Assembly (NCBI GenBank): GCA_016234555.1
Contig: JACRBJ010000006.1
Span: forward strand, 99,828-163,827
DNA length: 64,000 nucleotides
DNA from: Chloroflexota bacterium
Lineage (GTDB): Bacteria > Chloroflexota > Anaerolineae > Anaerolineales > Villigracilaceae
Direction of reading: 5' to 3'
Numbering within the stretch: position 1 is the stretch's first letter; every line of letters begins with the position of its first letter. The notes beneath the pieces are model-generated. The model had not been told where the DNA came from and did not search any database. It saw nothing but the letters and a program-made list of their open reading frames with translations. A program made the position numbers and the translations under genes. Of the stretch, positions 33,730 to 41,810 are shown one piece after another.

Positions 33730-34625
33730 ACACGCCTCCTCTCGAATTGATAGATTGACCACGAGTTATACAGGTGATGATACAGAATGTAAAACATGGG
33801 ACCCATTGCCACAAGCGGATTGATAAAGGTCAGCGCAATCCAGACGACAAACGAAAGATTCTTCTGCCCAAGCGATTGACTGGCTTCCTGCCAATGGGTG
33901 CGTCCGCCGAGCAGCGCTCCCACTCCAAAGTTGATGACGCAAATCACCAGCGAGGACAGCGCGATGATGGCAAGCGTGGAAATGGAATCAGTGTTCCCGT
34001 TGCGCAGAAAATCCGAGGCGTTGGCGCTGATGATGAAAAGGTTGACCAGCCAGATGGGAAAGGAAGTCACTTTTCCTTTGCGGATGAAACCCTGTGCATC
34101 TGCTGGCAGGTGCGAGACGAGCCGCGAGAGAATCAGCGGTACGAACATCACGACAAGAACGGGACGCAACACTTCCCAAACCGAGATTTGAACCTCCGCA
34201 CCAAGCAGGGATGGCAATGCGATCGGGACAATAATGGCGTTGGCAATGTTGGTCAGGATCACCGAGGTGACAGCATACTCAACATCCCGTTCGATGAAAC
34301 CGATGATGACTGGCGCGGCAATGGCGGTCGGGGCGATGGCGGTCATGAACGCGGCGAGCGCGAGAGTCAGGTCAAGTGGCAGCAGCACAAAATAACTGAC
34401 GAATGCCACCGCCACGTTGGCAATCAAGACCCACAACACGCTCTTCTGAAACGATTGAGGCTTGAATTCAATATCCAGGAAGGCAAAGAACAACATCACT
34501 ATCAAGAGGTATTGAATCAAAAATGAAAGCACATGCGCCTGTGGCACGAGCGCACCGATTACCATCGTGAACAATAGTGACAATCCCTTGCCCTGAGTTT
34601 TGAGAAACGAAACGATATTTGTCAT
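33726..34625 (-). CDS. bile acid:sodium symporter (BASS) family transporter
   Basis: A 299-residue membrane protein with eight to ten helices. Family features are the helix with LTLALAAFMTAIAPTAIAAPV and the segment SVILTNIANAIIVPIALP, corresponding to the conserved crossover regions of the BASS fold. Members carry bile acids, pyruvate, or other organic anions with Na+. Between LarA and gluconokinase genes, a sugar acid such as gluconate or mannonate is a plausible substrate, by inference only. Its stop overlaps the gntK start (ATGA), and its own start abuts the LarA stop. Confidence 0.82.
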   Translation of the reverse strand: MTNIVSFLKTQGKGLSLLFTMVIGALVPQAHVLSFLIQYLLIVMLFFAFLDIEFKPQSFQKSVLWVLIANVAVAFVSYFVLLPLDLTLALAAFMTAIAPTAIAAPVIIGFIERDVEYAVTSVILTNIANAIIVPIALPSLLGAEVQISVWEVLRPVLVVMFVPLILSRLVSHLPADAQGFIRKGKVTSFPIWLVNLFIISANASDFLRNGNTDSISTLAIIALSSLVICVINFGVGALLGGRTHWQEASQSLGQKNLSFVVWIALTFINPLVAMGPMFYILYHHLYNSWSIYQFERRRV

Positions 34626-35884
34626 TACGACTTCAATCGATACAAGATTTCGCCCGCTTTCGGCACATACAGGATGCCTTCATCCTCCCTGTCTTTCCAC
34701 TCATCGACGTTGATTCTGGCGGGGTCGAGATAACCGAGATTGAGACGCGCACAAACTTCGGCGGATATCTTGCTTGCCAGTGTCACACGCACGTTAGGCT
34801 TTTCGATGCCGTTGTCCATCATGCCTGATCCGCGCAGATGTGTGCTGTGTGCAAGCACGCCCAGCGGAATATTTTTGAAGCGTTCCCAACCGTTCAAAAA
34901 ATACGGCAGGATGTGATAGCCGACTTCATAGATATATTTTCCATGCACGTGACTGACCACATCCAGATGCGGAGCATAGATCACGACTTCGCCGCCGAGA
35001 GCAACGGCTGGTTCGAGCTTATACATGGCTTTTGCGCCTGTCCATAATTCGTCGTACATTTTGGGGGCGCAGGAAAGCACGCGCTGAAAAGGTTTTTCGC
35101 ACCAGCGGATATGACGTTCTGCCGAAAAGTCAGCGGCTGCACTCCAGGCGGAAAACATATCCCCGACGAACAACCCCGCGAGATCATGATCTTGCACCGT
35201 GAGCGCAACCAACGTGACGGGTGTTTTGAGTCGTCGCGCAGCGGCATGAATCATCTCGCGGACAGGGGTATCTTTAATTCCAATCGTGCCCACCACACCC
35301 GCCAGTGCCCCAAGCCAGTGCGTGGCGTTGATCATGTCCGCGCCAGAGATGCCAGGGAAGAGATATTTTGCTCCACCCGAAAACCCAACCACTTCATGCG
35401 GAAAGGTCGGACCGAGAATGATGATATGGTCGTATTCCAACACGGCTTTGTTGATGCGGATGTCTACTTCCGTTGGCAGGGACGAATGCCAATTGGCTCC
35501 AGCAATCTGTTTGATCTCATCCTGCTCGATCATGCCAAGCGATGTCAACGCTGACGGTGTGTCCCACTCGTGGTTCAGCAACCCCACCGAAGCGTATTTC
35601 GCGCTTCGTTCATCGGCGGTGATTCCCACAAGTTGATTGATGCTCTCTTCGCTCAACGGTGGATGAGTCCCCAGCGCCACCATGAAGTCGAGTTGTTTTG
35701 TGCTGTGTAAAATCTCAACAAGCGAGCGGAACAAAAATGGCAACGGCAATGAGCGTGTGTGATCTGGAATCAGAACCATTACGCGCTGATTCGTGAATTG
35801 ACCTTCAAGCACGCCAAGCGTATTGCGTATTTCGTCTTCTGTAAGAAGTTGTCCGTTTGGGGTTGCTGCTTTTGCCTTTAACAT
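34625..35884 (-). CDS. LarA-family nickel-pincer racemase/epimerase (candidate D-mannonate/D-gluconate 2-epimerase)
   Basis: A 419-residue protein of the LarA superfamily (DUF2088 plus C-terminal domain), which uses a nickel-pincer nucleotide to invert the carbon bearing the alpha-hydroxyl of hydroxy acids. Seen: VMVLIPDHTRSLPLPFLFR near the N-terminus and FSGGAKYLFPGISGADMINATHWLG, holding the conserved Lys tethering the cofactor and the His. Some family members are known D-gluconate 2-epimerases. Lying between a mannonate-forming SDR and gluconokinase, this one is most simply a mannonate/gluconate epimerase. The start at 35884 is a plain ATG; an upstream TTG is less likely. LarB, C and E are not in the window. 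Confidence 0.75.
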   Translation of the reverse strand: MLKAKAATPNGQLLTEDEIRNTLGVLEGQFTNQRVMVLIPDHTRSLPLPFLFRSLVEILHSTKQLDFMVALGTHPPLSEESINQLVGITADERSAKYASVGLLNHEWDTPSALTSLGMIEQDEIKQIAGANWHSSLPTEVDIRINKAVLEYDHIIILGPTFPHEVVGFSGGAKYLFPGISGADMINATHWLGALAGVVGTIGIKDTPVREMIHAAARRLKTPVTLVALTVQDHDLAGLFVGDMFSAWSAAADFSAERHIRWCEKPFQRVLSCAPKMYDELWTGAKAMYKLEPAVALGGEVVIYAPHLDVVSHVHGKYIYEVGYHILPYFLNGWERFKNIPLGVLAHSTHLRGSGMMDNGIEKPNVRVTLASKISAEVCARLNLGYLDPARINVDEWKDREDEGILYVPKAGEILYRLKS

Positions 35885-35919
35885 AATCGTCCGTTCTTGT
35901 CCGTGAAAGAGTCTGTTTA

Positions 35920-36726
35920 TCAAACGCCGCTAAACGCCGAGAACCCACCGTCGATTGGCACGACGATTCCCGTCACGAAAGAAGATGCAGGGGAGACCAG
36001 CCACATCGCCGCACCGATCAGGTCATCGGGATTCCCGAAGCGATCCATCGGGGTGTGATTCAAAATTGTCTGACCGCGCGGAGTCAAAGAGCCATCTTCG
36101 TTCAATAGCAATCGCCGATTCTGCTCGCCTACAAAAAATCCAGGGGCAATCGCGTTGACTCGAATCTCGGGGCTGTATTCCTGCGCCATGTGAACCGCCA
36201 GCCATTCCGTGAAGTTGCTCACTCCCGCTTTCGCGGCAGAGTAGGCGGCGATGCGGGTGAGCGGACGGAAGGCGTTCATCGAGGAAATGTTCAAGATGAT
36301 GCCGTGTTTTTGTTCAGCCATAACCTTGCCGAAAACCTGTGACGGCAAGATCGTTCCCATCAGGTTCAGGTCGAAGACCCAGCGCAGGGCATCGGCGGGC
36401 AGGTCGAAGAAGGGTTGTTCTGCGTTGGTGGTGGCTTGCGGTTTGTTGCCGCCCGCCCCGTTGATGAGAATGTCCACGCGACCGAAAAGCTCCAGCACCT
36501 TTTGCGCGGCAGACTCGATGCTGGGTTTCTCCAATACGTTGCAGGCGATGCCAATTGCCCCGTTGCCCAATTCGGCGGCGAGAGCTTCCGCTGGTTCGGG
36601 ACGCAAATCCAACACGACGACTTTCGCGCCTGCTTCCGCCAATGCGCGGCACAGCGTAGCGCATAACACGCCCGCTCCGCCCGTGACAACGGCAACTTTA
36701 TCCTGAACACCAAAAGATACACTCAT
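35920..36726 (-). CDS. SDR oxidoreductase, probable D-mannonate oxidoreductase (fructuronate reductase)
   Basis: A 268-residue short-chain dehydrogenase. Cofactor motif TGGAGVLCATLCRALAEAGA, NNAG-equivalent INGAGG, catalytic Ser in NISSMNAFRP and YSAAKAG (Tyr/Lys) are all intact. The long insertion after INGAGG, with a hydrophobic loop (QPFFDLPADALRWV), matches the SDR-type mannonate oxidoreductases such as YjmF of Bacillus rather than KduD. It would reduce D-fructuronate to D-mannonate with NAD(P)H. Neighbours fit: UxaE supplies fructuronate and the LarA-type enzyme follows. Spacing to uxaE is 8 nt. Confidence 0.78.
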   Translation of the reverse strand: MSVSFGVQDKVAVVTGGAGVLCATLCRALAEAGAKVVVLDLRPEPAEALAAELGNGAIGIACNVLEKPSIESAAQKVLELFGRVDILINGAGGNKPQATTNAEQPFFDLPADALRWVFDLNLMGTILPSQVFGKVMAEQKHGIILNISSMNAFRPLTRIAAYSAAKAGVSNFTEWLAVHMAQEYSPEIRVNAIAPGFFVGEQNRRLLLNEDGSLTPRGQTILNHTPMDRFGNPDDLIGAAMWLVSPASSFVTGIVVPIDGGFSAFSGV

Positions 36727-36734
36727 GCCATCAC

Positions 36735-37925
36735 CTATTTCAACAAATCCAAATGCTTGCAGAAATGTCTTTGCAGGTTTGCATTATACACATCCGCGTG
36801 CTTCACCAACGCAGACCTGATCTCATCTCCCAATTGCATCAATGCCGAGCCAAACGTGACATGCAAAATTTCGCGGGCGTGGAAATCATCCAGCAGGGCG
36901 GGTGAAACTTCAGCGGGCGCTTTCTCGATCTCCGCCGAAACGTGATAGGTGGCGCGGTCAGTTGGATAGCGTTCCAGCCCCAACATCCAAATGCGTTCGA
37001 AGAGGTTTGGCTCGGTTACAGCCAGCACGCGCAAGCCTTCGAGGTAGCTCGTCCCCGCCGTCTTCACATGCAGGCGCTCGCCCCAATGCTTCGCCATCAA
37101 CGGGTACACGCTGAATTTATCCGAACCCGAATGCAGGCTCAACTTATACGACCTAAAGTGCGCGGTCACCGCTGCATGTTTTGCCAACTCCACATCGAGA
37201 GCATTCACATCGCCAATATAATCCACCCCTTTTTCAAAACGTCCGATGAAGCGCGGCGCAAGCGATGTGAACTTCACACCCAAACGAGTCAACTCATTGG
37301 CGATGAAGAAATGTTCGAGCGGAGTCGTGGGCGCATCGGTTTCATCCACCGACATTTCGAAATCGAAGGCGTCCTTCATCTCGGATAAACGCTTGAACAT
37401 GGATGCCACATGCTGGATCGCTTTGACATACTTGACTGCTGCCCGCATCAGGGACTCGGCGTCGAATCGACCCCAAGTGTCGCCACGGCGCCACGGCGAC
37501 GCCTGATCGCTGTTCCCAGACAGATATAACGCTGACAGTTCATCCCAATTCAGCGCCGTGACCTTTTGCTTCAACACTTCGGGTGAATCGGTGTCAGCGG
37601 CGTTGTCCACATGCTCGCCAGGATCAACGGTGAAAAAGGTGTAACCCGCGTCAACGAACGGCGGAAAGTCGTCCACTGTTTTCAGGTGATCGGCATCCGC
37701 GCCCCAGGCGGAATCCCATTTTGCGGCATCCACCGCGCGTTTGGCATCGTCAATGACCTGTTGTGGATTCCGTCCCGTGCGCGTGTTCTCGCGGATGGAC
37801 TGCTGCGCAAAGACAGGCTTGAGATTGAAGGTTGAATGCTGAAGGGCTTCAATGTGACCTGGTGTGGCAAGACCGAGTCGGTCGCCGAAGCCGAAAGAAG
37901 GGGAAAGACCAAGAGGAGAGAGCAT
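36735..37925 (-). CDS. uxaE: tagaturonate/fructuronate epimerase UxaE
   Basis: A 396-residue enzyme of the UxaE family, known from Thermotoga, which epimerises D-tagaturonate to D-fructuronate at C3 using a divalent metal. Typical segments are SFGFGDRLGLATPGHI, then FEMSVDETDAPTTPLEHFFI and the metal-site block LHSGSDKFSVYP. This lets a single UxaC feed both hexuronates into one mannonate branch. The start at 37925 has AAAGGAC upstream; a longer frame runs into a palindromic repeat. A repeat (37939-37990) separates it from uxaC. Confidence 0.9.
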   Translation of the reverse strand: MLSPLGLSPSFGFGDRLGLATPGHIEALQHSTFNLKPVFAQQSIRENTRTGRNPQQVIDDAKRAVDAAKWDSAWGADADHLKTVDDFPPFVDAGYTFFTVDPGEHVDNAADTDSPEVLKQKVTALNWDELSALYLSGNSDQASPWRRGDTWGRFDAESLMRAAVKYVKAIQHVASMFKRLSEMKDAFDFEMSVDETDAPTTPLEHFFIANELTRLGVKFTSLAPRFIGRFEKGVDYIGDVNALDVELAKHAAVTAHFRSYKLSLHSGSDKFSVYPLMAKHWGERLHVKTAGTSYLEGLRVLAVTEPNLFERIWMLGLERYPTDRATYHVSAEIEKAPAEVSPALLDDFHAREILHVTFGSALMQLGDEIRSALVKHADVYNANLQRHFCKHLDLLK

Positions 37926-37938
37926 ATTTAAGTCCTTT

Positions 37939-37990
37939 GTAGGGGCGAGGTCATCTCGCCCCGAATTGGGCGGGGAGACCCCGCCCCTAC
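37939..37990. repeat. palindromic GC-rich intergenic repeat
   Basis: A compound palindrome: an outer pair GTAGGGGCG...CGCCCCTAC encloses two hairpins with cores GGGGCGAG/CTCGCCCC and GGGCGGGG/CCCCGCCC. Its last 26 bases recur exactly at 48698-48723. A diverged version is at 47281-47341. REP-like. Confidence 0.7.
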
Positions 37991-37992
37991 GA

Positions 37993-39369
37993 TTAGGATA
38001 ATTTATAAGCACGTTTGGCGAGATTGACAGCCATATCTTGAATCATTTCGCTTGCGTCATTTTCATCGATGATGTGACGCACAACCAAACCCGCCAACCA
38101 ATTCGCGGACGCCCGTCGCCAGACATCATGTCGCGCAGGGATGGAGCAGAAGGCGCGCGTGTCGTCATTGAAGCCAGCCGTGTTGTAGAGTCCCGCCGTT
38201 TCCATGACTTGGTCAAAGTAACGTGCCATTCCATTGAGACTATCGTGGAACCACCAGGGCGGACCAAGTTTGAGCGCGGGGTAGTGACCTGCCAACGTGG
38301 CAAGTTCACGGGAATAGGTCGTTTCATCGAGTGTGAAGAGAATCAATGTGAGGCGTGTGTCATTTCCGTACTTGTTCAGCAAGGGAAGCAGGTTGCGGGT
38401 GTATTCAGTTTGGATGGGAATGTCTGCGCCCTTGTCCAAGCCGAATTTTTGGAAGATGATATCGTTGTGGTTGCGGAGCGAGCCTGGGTGCAGTTGCATG
38501 ACCAAGCCATCATCAATGCTCATGCGCGCCATTTCCATCAGCATGTGGGCGGTGAAGTGCGCCGCGTCATTGGGTTTGGATTCATCTTTGAGCGCACGCT
38601 GGAAAATGGCGTCCGCTTCCGCTTGAGATAACTCAGCCGTGGCGGGTGTCAGCGCGGCGTGGTCGGTGGCTGTCGCACCCAAGGATTTGAAGAAGGCGCG
38701 GTGCTGCTCAAGGGCTTGGATAAATGACTTGTAATCCGTTACATCAATGCCGCTGACTTCGCTGAGTTTGGCGATGTTCGCTTTCCAATTTGGCGCATCG
38801 AAATTGACCACGCCATCGGGGCGGAAGGTTGGGAGGATGCGTCCGCTCCAGCCGCTTTGACGAATGGCTTGATGATGTTCGAGTGTGTCGGTTGCCGCGT
38901 CGGTAGTGCAGAGGACTTCGATGTTGAAACGCTCGAAGAGGCTGCGTGGAGAAAAATCGGGGGAGGATAATTTTTCAGAAACAGAATCAAACAAAAAGTC
39001 GGAGTTTGAAGCGCTCGGTTTTTCATCCACTCCGAAGACTTCGCTCAGTTCGTGAGTCAACCAAATCCCGCTGGGAGTCCCGCGAAAGAGATGAAAGTTT
39101 TTGCAGAAGAGTTTCCAGATTTTGCGATGGTCACCTGTGAGCAAAGTCTCCAGTGGAATGCCCTGCGAGTACAACATGCGCGTGACGTAATGATCGGGGA
39201 TGATAAAGAGGTCGGCGGGCGTGCCGAAGGTTGCGTTGGGGTCGGCGAAGAGACGCGGGTCAACGTGACCATGCGGTGAGACAATAGGCAGCGCCGTGAC
39301 GGTTTGATAAAGGTCGCGGGCGATGGTGCGCGTGGCAGGGTTGGGAGAGAAGAAACGGTCAGGATTCAT
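37993..39369 (-). CDS. uxaC: glucuronate/galacturonate isomerase UxaC
   Basis: A 458-residue uronate isomerase: D-galacturonate to D-tagaturonate and D-glucuronate to D-fructuronate. It belongs to the amidohydrolase superfamily; the metal-site motif SPHGHVDPRLFADP near residue 30 is clear, as are LCTTDAATD, TFRPDGVVNFDAP and the C-terminal DDTRAF/CSIPARHDVWRR region. Length is normal. The start at 39369 overlaps the kduD stop by one base (TGATG), so the pair is coupled; the longer frame upstream is not supported. It is the entry step for galacturonate in this locus. Confidence 0.95.
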   Translation of the reverse strand: MNPDRFFSPNPATRTIARDLYQTVTALPIVSPHGHVDPRLFADPNATFGTPADLFIIPDHYVTRMLYSQGIPLETLLTGDHRKIWKLFCKNFHLFRGTPSGIWLTHELSEVFGVDEKPSASNSDFLFDSVSEKLSSPDFSPRSLFERFNIEVLCTTDAATDTLEHHQAIRQSGWSGRILPTFRPDGVVNFDAPNWKANIAKLSEVSGIDVTDYKSFIQALEQHRAFFKSLGATATDHAALTPATAELSQAEADAIFQRALKDESKPNDAAHFTAHMLMEMARMSIDDGLVMQLHPGSLRNHNDIIFQKFGLDKGADIPIQTEYTRNLLPLLNKYGNDTRLTLILFTLDETTYSRELATLAGHYPALKLGPPWWFHDSLNGMARYFDQVMETAGLYNTAGFNDDTRAFCSIPARHDVWRRASANWLAGLVVRHIIDENDASEMIQDMAVNLAKRAYKLS

Positions 39370-40133
39370 CAGCGTGTGAGCCAGCCGCCATCCACGGGGA
39401 CGATGGCGCCGTGCATGTAATCGGATGCGGAGGAGGCGAGGAACACGACCGCACCTTTGAGGTCGTCGGACGTACCCCAACGCGCGGCGGGGATGCGATC
39501 GAGAATCGAAGTGGAACGATTTGGGTCGGCTCGTAAGGCGGCAGTGTTATCGGTCGCCATGTAACCAGGCGCGATGGCGTTGACATTGATGTTGTGCTTC
39601 GCCCATTCATTGGCGAGCGCGCGCGTAATACCCGCGATGCCGCTCTTCGACGCGGTGTACGATGGAACGTTGATGCCGCCCTGAAACGAAAGCATGGATG
39701 CAACGTTGATAATCTTGCCGCCGCCTTGTGGAATCATCGCCCGCGCCACGGCTTGCGAAAGAAAGAACGCGGCTTTCAGGTTGATCTGTAAAACATCGTC
39801 CCAATCTTTTTCTGCAAAATCAATTGCCGGTGTGCGGCGGATCGTGCCAGCGTTGTTGACGAGAATGTCAATGCGGCCCAACTCTTTGACGATGTTCGCA
39901 ACGACGTCATTTAGTTTTTCAACGCTTGCTTCGCGCAAATCCACAACGGACTCGTGATATTTTCTGCCGAGCGCACGGACAGATTCGCATGTCCCCTGAC
40001 AGCCTGTGCGGTCGAGTCCCGCGATGTCCGCGCCTGCTTCGGCAAGCCCAAGCGCCATGGCTTGGCCCAATCCCTGTCCCGCGCCAGTGACGAGGGCAAC
40101 TTTTCCATCGAGTTTGAATAAGTCTAAAATCAT
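39369..40133 (-). CDS. kduD: 2-dehydro-3-deoxy-D-gluconate 5-dehydrogenase
   Basis: A 254-residue short-chain dehydrogenase very close to KduD. Seen: TGAGQGLGQAMALGLAEAGA, NNAGTIRR, VASMLSFQGG, YTASKSG and the diagnostic C-terminal DRIPAARWGTSDDLKGAVVF. It reduces 2,5-diketo-3-deoxygluconate to 2-keto-3-deoxygluconate with NAD(P)H, handling the unsaturated uronate released by GH105 or lyases. A repeat separates it from the isomerase gene upstream, while uxaC overlaps its end. Confidence 0.92.
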   Translation of the reverse strand: MILDLFKLDGKVALVTGAGQGLGQAMALGLAEAGADIAGLDRTGCQGTCESVRALGRKYHESVVDLREASVEKLNDVVANIVKELGRIDILVNNAGTIRRTPAIDFAEKDWDDVLQINLKAAFFLSQAVARAMIPQGGGKIINVASMLSFQGGINVPSYTASKSGIAGITRALANEWAKHNINVNAIAPGYMATDNTAALRADPNRSTSILDRIPAARWGTSDDLKGAVVFLASSASDYMHGAIVPVDGGWLTR

Positions 40134-40148
40134 ATTACTCCTGGTCTC

Positions 40149-40181
40149 AGACCTGACAGGTTTTTAAAACCTGTCAGGTCT
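40149..40181. repeat. ACCTGACAGGTTTT-type inverted repeat
   Basis: A 16-bp near-perfect inverted repeat (arm AGACCTGACAGGTTTT) between kduD and the isomerase gene. On the plus strand it is followed by TTTTTG, but the genes here run on the minus strand, so it is more likely a mobile palindrome or an mRNA-stability structure than their terminator. Confidence 0.6.
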
Positions 40182-40189
40182 TTTTGAAT

Positions 40190-41008
40190 CTAATGACCAA
40201 GTTCCTTCAACATCGCCACCGTGCGGCTGACCCAGCCCAGCTGCGGATCATCCACGGTAGCCTGCACGCGTTGATTGCCCGCAAGGAACCATAGGTAATA
40301 AGTCGTATACCCTGGCGCACTCACCACCGTGTGATACCCACGCGGCATCATATGAATGCTGTTATCGCGCACGGTGAAATTTTCCTCTTCGCCTTCTTCG
40401 TTGTAATAGTGGCAAATGCCAAAGCCATCGTTCGGGCTGACCTTGAAGAAATACATTTCCTCATGATACGCCTCGCGCGGCAGGTCATCCACCTGATGTT
40501 TATGCGGTGGATATGTGCTCCAGTTTCCACTCGGCGTAAACGTCTCGCCGACGATCAATCTTCGCGCGGGCAATTCGGGTTGCGATGCGAGAGTCAAAAT
40601 TTGATGGAAGTTGCGTTTGAAGTTCGCCGCACCCCACGCGCCAGTTGCCACCTTTGACGGTTCGATCACATACGGCTCGACTTCCAAATCAGATGGTGCA
40701 CTCGGCAACGCGATTTCCACAGCGGTATCGGCTGTGATCGTGAATTTGGATTTGGCTGGGATGTAGACCGAATGTGGTTTGCCGCTGAAGACATTGGGAC
40801 GTCCGCCGACTTTCTCGAAGCGCTTCGCTCCAATCTCGAAGCTGGCCTTGCCTCCGAGGAGCACTGCCAACACCTCACGTTCTCCGCTCTCTGCGCTGTA
40901 GGTTTCTCCTGCCGCGAGTTTTAGGAAGCCGAAGTCGAGCAACTTGCACGGATTCGTGGATGGTGTGTTCAGTCCGTTGTTTGCTGTAAGTAGTGAGTGA
41001 TATTTCAT
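40190..41008 (-). CDS. IolB/KduI-family isomerase
   Basis: A 272-residue double-cupin protein. The sequence follows IolB (5-deoxy-glucuronate isomerase of inositol catabolism) rather than KduI: VGETFTPSGNWSTYPPHKHQ, then LPREAYHEEMYFFKV and VPKGYH-like MMPRGYHTVV. Conserved His/Glu in HKH..E..H are the metal ligands. No other iol gene occurs here, whereas kduD follows directly. I infer that it serves as the 4-deoxy-L-threo-5-hexosulose-uronate isomerase of the pectin pathway, producing KduD's substrate. RBS AAGGAG. Confidence 0.8.
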   Translation of the reverse strand: MKYHSLLTANNGLNTPSTNPCKLLDFGFLKLAAGETYSAESGEREVLAVLLGGKASFEIGAKRFEKVGGRPNVFSGKPHSVYIPAKSKFTITADTAVEIALPSAPSDLEVEPYVIEPSKVATGAWGAANFKRNFHQILTLASQPELPARRLIVGETFTPSGNWSTYPPHKHQVDDLPREAYHEEMYFFKVSPNDGFGICHYYNEEGEEENFTVRDNSIHMMPRGYHTVVSAPGYTTYYLWFLAGNQRVQATVDDPQLGWVSRTVAMLKELGH

Positions 41009-41022
41009 CGTTTCTTCTCCTT

Positions 41023-41697
41023 TTATTTTGCGCGTGCTTTCTTGATCCAACCTACGCAATCGGATGCCTTCTTTGTAACCCCATCATAGTCTTTATCCTT
41101 GACCGCTTGCGCCGTGATGAGTTTGCTTCCCATCCCGACCGCCGCCGCGCCTGCCTTGACCCATTCACTGACGCTGGCTTCGGCTGCGTCCACGCCGCCT
41201 GTGGGCATGAGTCGATGCCATGGGCAGGGAGCCATGACTCCTTTGATGAACGCGGGACCTCCGACTGTCTCGCCTGGGAAGACTTTGCAAATCTCTGCGC
41301 CATATTCCTCGGCAGTGGAAATTTCTGTTTCCGTGGCGCAACCTGGCATGTATAGAATCTTGCGGCGATTGCAGAGTTTCGCGATTTCTGGATTGAAGCT
41401 CGGTCCCACGATGAAGTTTGCGCCCGCAGCGAGATATAGCGCCGCAGTAGGTGCGTCCACGATGGAGCCGACTCCGAGAATCAAGCTGGGATCTGCTTTG
41501 GCGAAGTGCTTGACCAACTCCGTGAAAACGGGATACGCCAATTCGCCGCGGTTGGTGAACTCGATCACCTTCGCCTCGCCGCGTGAACAAGCGGATGCCA
41601 GTTCAACTGATGTCTCCACGTCCGCATTGTAGAACAATGGGACAAGACCGATATCGAGCAATGTGTTTACCACTTCCAAACGCATGAAACGTGCCAT
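41023..41697 (-). CDS. eda: KDPG/KHG-type aldolase
   Basis: A 224-residue class I aldolase: 2-keto-3-deoxy-6-phosphogluconate to pyruvate plus glyceraldehyde 3-phosphate. Seen: GLVPLFYNADVE, the catalytic Glu region KVIEFTNRG, Gly-rich LGVGSIVDA, AANFIVGPSFN, the Schiff-base Lys in ICKVFPGETVGGP and MPTGGVD. Size is the usual one. It lies 14 nt before the isomerase gene and is preceded by a repeat. Together with KdgK it completes catabolism of 2-keto-3-deoxygluconate. Confidence 0.92.
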   Translation of the reverse strand: MARFMRLEVVNTLLDIGLVPLFYNADVETSVELASACSRGEAKVIEFTNRGELAYPVFTELVKHFAKADPSLILGVGSIVDAPTAALYLAAGANFIVGPSFNPEIAKLCNRRKILYMPGCATETEISTAEEYGAEICKVFPGETVGGPAFIKGVMAPCPWHRLMPTGGVDAAEASVSEWVKAGAAAVGMGSKLITAQAVKDKDYDGVTKKASDCVGWIKKARAK

Positions 41698-41708
41698 ATA
41701 TTCTCCTT

Positions 41709-41805
41709 ATGTCATTGCGAGGAGGGTGCTCTTCCCGAGCGAAGCAATTCCCAACTTCGCAGGAGATTGCTTCGCTCGCTGAAAAACGCTCGCTCGCAAC
41801 GACAT
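41709..41805. repeat. long palindromic intergenic repeat
   Basis: A 97-base near-palindrome. The left arm begins ATGTCATTGCGAGGAGGG and carries GAGCGAAGCAATTCC; the right arm carries GGAGATTGCTTCGCTCG and ends CTCGCTCGCAACGACAT. It resembles MITE- or REP-like elements without coding capacity, inserted between the FAH-family and aldolase genes. Confidence 0.7.
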
Positions 41806-41810
41806 GATTG

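Noticed and set aside
31748..39369. A complete classical UxaABC/UxuAB pathway in the locus.
   Set aside because: No altronate or mannonate dehydratase-like gene is found on either strand between 31.6 and 56.3 kb.
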